From positions 1 through 64,000 of the forward strand of contig NZ_JACXIZ010000033.1 of assembly GCF_014705605.1 (NCBI RefSeq): a stretch of DNA of 64,000 nt. The letters run 5' to 3'. Of the stretch, positions 60,770 through 64,000 are shown piece after piece. Below the pieces are notes generated by a model that saw nothing but the letters and a program-made list of their open reading frames with translations, did no database searches and was not told the DNA's origin. Both the position numbers and the translations under genes were made by a program. This DNA comes from Paenibacillus sabuli (lineage in GTDB: Bacteria > Bacillota > Bacilli > Paenibacillales > Paenibacillaceae). Within the stretch, counting starts at the first letter, position 1; every line of letters starts with the position of its first letter.

Positions 60770-62170
60770 ATGAGAATAGATAAGGTGAGAGCGTTCGTCC
60801 TTCCCGTATTGGTCGCTCTGCTCGCGCTGACGCTGTCGGCGTGCGCGCCGGATCGGAGCGGGCAAGAAGGCGGGGCAGGAGATGGAGGGGGCGGCAACGC
60901 GAACGTGGTCGGCAATGCGAATGGAGAAGGCGCGAACGGGGGCAATGGCGCCGGGGGGAGCGGAGGCGCCGGCAACGGACAGGCAAGCGGCGGAAACGGA
61001 GCAAGCGGCGACGCCGGGGCGGGCAGCGGCGATGACGCTGCCAAGCCGGAAAGACTGATCGTCTGGTCCAACGACGACGCCAAGCATGTGGCGGCGGTGG
61101 AGCAACTGGCCGGCGCCTTCACGGAGGAGACCGGGATAACGGTCGAGATCGTCCCGGTGAGCGGCTCCGAGCAGGTGCAGAAGCTGGCGCTGGCGGCGCC
61201 GGCGGGCAACGGGCCCGACCTGTTCTACCAGCCGCAGGACCGGCTCGGCGACCTCGTCGTGCAGGGACTGGCCGATCCGGTGGAGCTGACGGCGGAGGAG
61301 GCGGCGCAGTACAGCGAGGCGGCGCTCGATGCGGTGCGGTACGAGGGCGAGACGTACGGTCTGCCGATCTCGATCGAGACGTATGCGCTCTATTACAACA
61401 AAGCGCTCGTCGGCGAGCCGCCCGCAGCCCTGGAGGAGGCGGCGCAGCTGCCGGCCGAGCTGACCGATCCCGGCGCGGATCGGTACGCCTTCCTGATGGT
61501 GCCGGACTTCTACTATGCCATTCCGTTCATCCTGAATTACGGCGGCTACATTTTCGGCGAGCAGGACGGCGCGTACGATCCGACCGATATCGGACTGCGT
61601 AACGAAGGCACCGTGGAAGGGATGACGGCGTTCGCGGACTTCGTGGCTAGTACCGGCATTCCGCCGACGATGACGATCGACGTCATGGATACGCTGTTCC
61701 TCGAGGGCAAGGCCGGCATGGCCGTCAACGGCCTCTGGGCGATGAAGCCGTATGCCGAGGCGCTCGGCGACGATCTCGGCACGGCAGCCATTCCGACGGT
61801 GAATGGCGAGTCTGCGCCGTCCTTCGTCGGGGTGAAGTCGTGGTTCGTCTCCTCGTACTCCGAGCATCCGTCATGGGCCAAGGCGCTCGCGCTGCATATG
61901 ACGGGTGCCGAGGGCTCGGCGGTGTACTACGCGCAGACCGGGGAGATCCCGGCGCAGCCGGATGCGCAGCAGGGCATCGACGATCCGCTCTACGGCGGCT
62001 TCGTGGACCAGATCGAGAGCGGCGTCCCGATGCCCAATATCCCCGAGATGAGCGCCGTGTGGGCGATGGACAGCGCCGTCGACTTCATCGTGCAGGGCGA
62101 GGATCCGCAGGAGGTGCTGGACGAGACGGTGCAGCAGATCGAGGAGCAGATCGCGTCATCCGGCCGTTAG
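60770..62170 (+). CDS. ganS: galacto-oligosaccharide ABC transporter solute-binding lipoprotein
   Basis: A 466-residue lipoprotein; ATG 60770 follows AAAGGGGGAGAGC. Signal peptide VLPVLVALLALTLSAC ends with lipidated C25. A Gly/Asn-rich linker of about 60 residues joins to a MalE-like fold: LIVWSNDDAKHVAAVEQLA, FTEETGITVEIVPVSGSEQV, APAGNGPDLFYQPQDRLGDL, and late PIPEMSAVWAMD-like PNIPEMSAVWAMDSAV. Gene order galactanase, binding protein, two MalF/MalG permeases matches the ganSPQAB set of Bacillus, so galacto-oligosaccharides are the expected ligand. No ATPase gene is seen; MsmX-like shared ATPases usually serve such systems. Confidence 0.9.
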   Translation: MRIDKVRAFVLPVLVALLALTLSACAPDRSGQEGGAGDGGGGNANVVGNANGEGANGGNGAGGSGGAGNGQASGGNGASGDAGAGSGDDAAKPERLIVWSNDDAKHVAAVEQLAGAFTEETGITVEIVPVSGSEQVQKLALAAPAGNGPDLFYQPQDRLGDLVVQGLADPVELTAEEAAQYSEAALDAVRYEGETYGLPISIETYALYYNKALVGEPPAALEEAAQLPAELTDPGADRYAFLMVPDFYYAIPFILNYGGYIFGEQDGAYDPTDIGLRNEGTVEGMTAFADFVASTGIPPTMTIDVMDTLFLEGKAGMAVNGLWAMKPYAEALGDDLGTAAIPTVNGESAPSFVGVKSWFVSSYSEHPSWAKALALHMTGAEGSAVYYAQTGEIPAQPDAQQGIDDPLYGGFVDQIESGVPMPNIPEMSAVWAMDSAVDFIVQGEDPQEVLDETVQQIEEQIASSGR

Positions 62171-62186
62171 CATTGGAGGAATCAAC

Positions 62187-63719
62187 ATGACGGAGCACAA
62201 CCTTTCGAAGGTGCCGACCGTGCCCGGGGCGCAGACCTCGCATTTGAAGCTGTCCCGGTCGCAGCTAACACAGTCGGAATCATCGCAGTCGGAATCATTG
62301 CCGTCGCAAACATCGCAGTCGCGTTCAACGGAGCGGGAGCCGCTGCAGTCGGGGGCATTGCCGTCGCCATCATCACGCGCGCAGTCACTGCAATCGCAGT
62401 CGTCACAGTCGCGCCCGCCGTCACAGCCGCCACCCACGCCGCCGCGCCCCGGCCATCGGCCGGGGCTGGCGATGGCGCTGTCGATTGCATTCGCCGGACT
62501 CGGTCAGCTATACAATCGCAGCTACATCAAGGGCGCGGTGCTGATCGTGCTGGAGCTTGCCTTTATCGTCACCTTCGCCGATTTTATCGGGCTGGGACTG
62601 TGGGGCATCGCGACGCTCGGCACGATTCCGCGGCTTGACCATTCGATTTTTTTGCTCGTCTACGGCCTGCTGTCGCTGATGATGCTGGCAGTAGCCGCAG
62701 TGATCTATGTCATCAATGTGAAGGATGCAAGGCGCCAGGCCGAGCGGATCGCCGCCGGCTGGCGGCGTCCGGGGCTGCGCGAGACCGTGAAGCAGAGCTA
62801 CCTGGCGAGCGTGCCGTATCTGTTATCGGTGCCGGGCTTCGTGCTGTTGCTGTTCGTCGTCGTCTTCCCGCTGCTGTTCGCGGTGTCGCTGGCCTTCACC
62901 AATTACGACCTGTATCATTCGCCGCCGCGCAATCTGGTCGATTGGGTCGGCTTCGACAACTTCGTGCGGCTCGTCACCGTGCCGATCTGGAATCAGTCGT
63001 TCGTGAAGGTGCTGTCGTGGACGCTCGTCTGGACGGTCGTGTCGACCTCGCTGCAGATCGCGCTCGGGCTGTTCCTGGCGGTGCTGGTCAACGACAAGCG
63101 CATTCGCTTCAAGCGGCTCATCCGGACGATCCTGATCCTGCCGTGGGCGATCCCGAACTTTGTGACGATCCTGATCTTCTCGGCGCTGTTCAACGATCAG
63201 TTCGGCGCGATCAACCGCGCGCTCCTGGGCGGACTCAACCTGCCGTCGATCCCGTGGCTGACCGATCCGCTGTATACCAAGGTGGCGCTGATCGGCATCC
63301 AGGTATGGCTCGGCTTCCCGTTCCTGTTCGCGCTGTTCACAGGAGTGCTGCAGAGCATCTCGCATGACGCGTACGAGGCTGCGGACGTGGACGGCGGATC
63401 GCGCTGGCAGAAGTTCCGCTACATCACGCTGCCGCATGTGCTGTTCGCGACCGCGCCGCTGCTGATCATCCAGTACACGGCCAATTTCAACAACTTCAAT
63501 ATCATCTACCTGTTCAACGGCGGCGGTCCGGCGGTGCGCGGGCAGACGGCGGGCGGCACGGATATCCTGATCTCGTGGGTGTACAATCTGACCTTCACGA
63601 CCAACAATTACAACATGGCGGCGACGATCTCGCTCATCATCGGGGTCATCGTGATCGCCTTCGCCTGGCTCCAGTTCAGGCGGACGCGGTCGTTCCGGGA
63701 GGAGCGTGAGCAAGGATGA
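62187..63719 (+). CDS. ganP: galacto-oligosaccharide ABC permease, MalF/GanP type
   Basis: A 510-residue permease with eight or more helices. ATG 62187 follows TTGGAGGAATC. The first 85 residues are a low-complexity Ser/Gln/Pro tail. Then comes LAMALSIAFAGLGQLYNRSY, the extra N-terminal helical region usual in GanP/MalF-like proteins of Bacilli, and the core with LGQLYN, LLLFVVVFPLLFAVSLAFTN, NDKRIRFKRLIRTILILPW and EAA loop AADVDGGSRWQKFRYITLPH. It overlaps ganQ by 4 bp. Normal GanP proteins are about 420 residues, so the Ser/Gln tail is extra. Confidence 0.93.
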   Translation: MTEHNLSKVPTVPGAQTSHLKLSRSQLTQSESSQSESLPSQTSQSRSTEREPLQSGALPSPSSRAQSLQSQSSQSRPPSQPPPTPPRPGHRPGLAMALSIAFAGLGQLYNRSYIKGAVLIVLELAFIVTFADFIGLGLWGIATLGTIPRLDHSIFLLVYGLLSLMMLAVAAVIYVINVKDARRQAERIAAGWRRPGLRETVKQSYLASVPYLLSVPGFVLLLFVVVFPLLFAVSLAFTNYDLYHSPPRNLVDWVGFDNFVRLVTVPIWNQSFVKVLSWTLVWTVVSTSLQIALGLFLAVLVNDKRIRFKRLIRTILILPWAIPNFVTILIFSALFNDQFGAINRALLGGLNLPSIPWLTDPLYTKVALIGIQVWLGFPFLFALFTGVLQSISHDAYEAADVDGGSRWQKFRYITLPHVLFATAPLLIIQYTANFNNFNIIYLFNGGGPAVRGQTAGGTDILISWVYNLTFTTNNYNMAATISLIIGVIVIAFAWLQFRRTRSFREEREQG

Positions 63720-64000
63720 GTCCACGTGCGAAGTCGCGGCTCGAGGTCGCGCTGATCTACCTGATCGTCGCGGCGGCGGCGGTCGTCATCTTCTACCCGC
63801 TGGCGTGGGCGGTCGGCCTGTCGTTCAATACCGGCACGAGCCTGTATTCGTCGTCGATGATTCCGCGCCAGCCGACGCTGGAGCATTACCGCTGGCTATT
63901 CACCAGCCCGGAGAGCAACTATGTGACCTGGTATCGGAATACACTCTACGTCTCCACGCTCAGCAGCGCGCTGTCGATCGTGTTCACCTCGATGACGGCG
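63716..64000 (+). CDS. ganQ: galacto-oligosaccharide ABC permease, MalG/GanQ type (truncated by window end)
   Basis: The first 95 codons are present, from ATG 63716, which overlaps the ganP stop as ATGA. The visible protein begins MSPRAKSRLEVALIYLIVAA, with a first helix continuing AAVVIFYPLAWAVGLSF, then the outer loop LEHYRWLFTSPESNYVTWYR and NTLYVSTLSSALSIVFTSM, the expected opening of a MalG-type permease. It pairs with the MalF-like subunit. The reading frame is open to the last base, so the rest lies beyond the window. Confidence 0.9.
   Translation, partial: MSPRAKSRLEVALIYLIVAAAAVVIFYPLAWAVGLSFNTGTSLYSSSMIPRQPTLEHYRWLFTSPESNYVTWYRNTLYVSTLSSALSIVFTSMTA

Overview
The window looks like chromosomal DNA from a high-GC, Gram-positive, probably endospore-forming member of the Paenibacillaceae (Paenibacillus/Cohnella type). 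The reasons are strong AGGAGG-type ribosome sites with frequent GTG/TTG starts, lipobox solute-binding proteins paired with LplB/LplC-type permeases, a large membrane AraC-type regulator, LiaSR/PspA envelope-stress genes, and a thiL-tsaE-tsaB-rimI-tsaD ... ABC-F-moaC ... tatA-tatC backbone resembling the Bacillus gcp-ydiF-moaC-tatAC region. Species cannot be fixed from the sequence alone. No rRNA, tRNA, CRISPR array, transposase or prophage was seen.

Layout. 1-9.9 kb: an exopolysaccharide/O-antigen-like operon with glycosyltransferases, a Wzy/ligase-like membrane protein, gmd and rmd for a GDP-6-deoxyhexose, and an unusual double glycosyltransferase. Nearly all its genes overlap. 10.2-12.7 kb: a zinc-knuckle small protein and a two-gene ABC-2 exporter ending in a strong terminator. 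12.9-16 kb: bactofilin and an M23 peptidase on the minus strand, then cardiolipin synthase. 16.1-19 kb: a split NHEJ operon (Ku, ATP-dependent ligase, LigD-type polymerase). 19-24.2 kb: polysaccharide deacetylase, a TetR/MFS pair with a matching operator sequence, a minimal FAD protein and a YitT-family membrane protein.

24.2-37.5 kb: the t6A-modification/thiL operon, a 16-unit 50-bp tandem repeat that begins inside the 3' end of tsaD, a phosphodiester-glycosidase pair, a dense cluster of DnaA boxes, an ABC-F ATPase, folate and molybdopterin genes, and tatA-tatC. 37.5-45.8 kb: two paralogous envelope-stress modules (LiaI-like, PspA, PspC, PspA). They share a near-identical 46-nt promoter block, and the first is followed by a LiaSR-like two-component system.

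46-57 kb: a sulfated-glycan locus with a membrane AraC regulator, two sulfatases, two permeases, a solute-binding lipoprotein and a sialidase-like beta-propeller protein. 57.2-58.3 kb: a low-GC Fic protein gene, probably acquired by transfer. 58.4 kb to the end: a galactan-use locus (GH53 galactanase, GanS/P/Q-type importer). Its two promoters share an activator-type direct repeat and a cre-like site, and the importer 5' leader carries a pentanucleotide simple repeat.

The observations I rate most worth following are the DnaA-box cluster between tsaD and the ABC-F gene, the 50-bp array with its 200-bp higher-order duplication, the duplicated Psp/Lia modules with a shared promoter, and the matched gan promoters with the AAGGC repeat.
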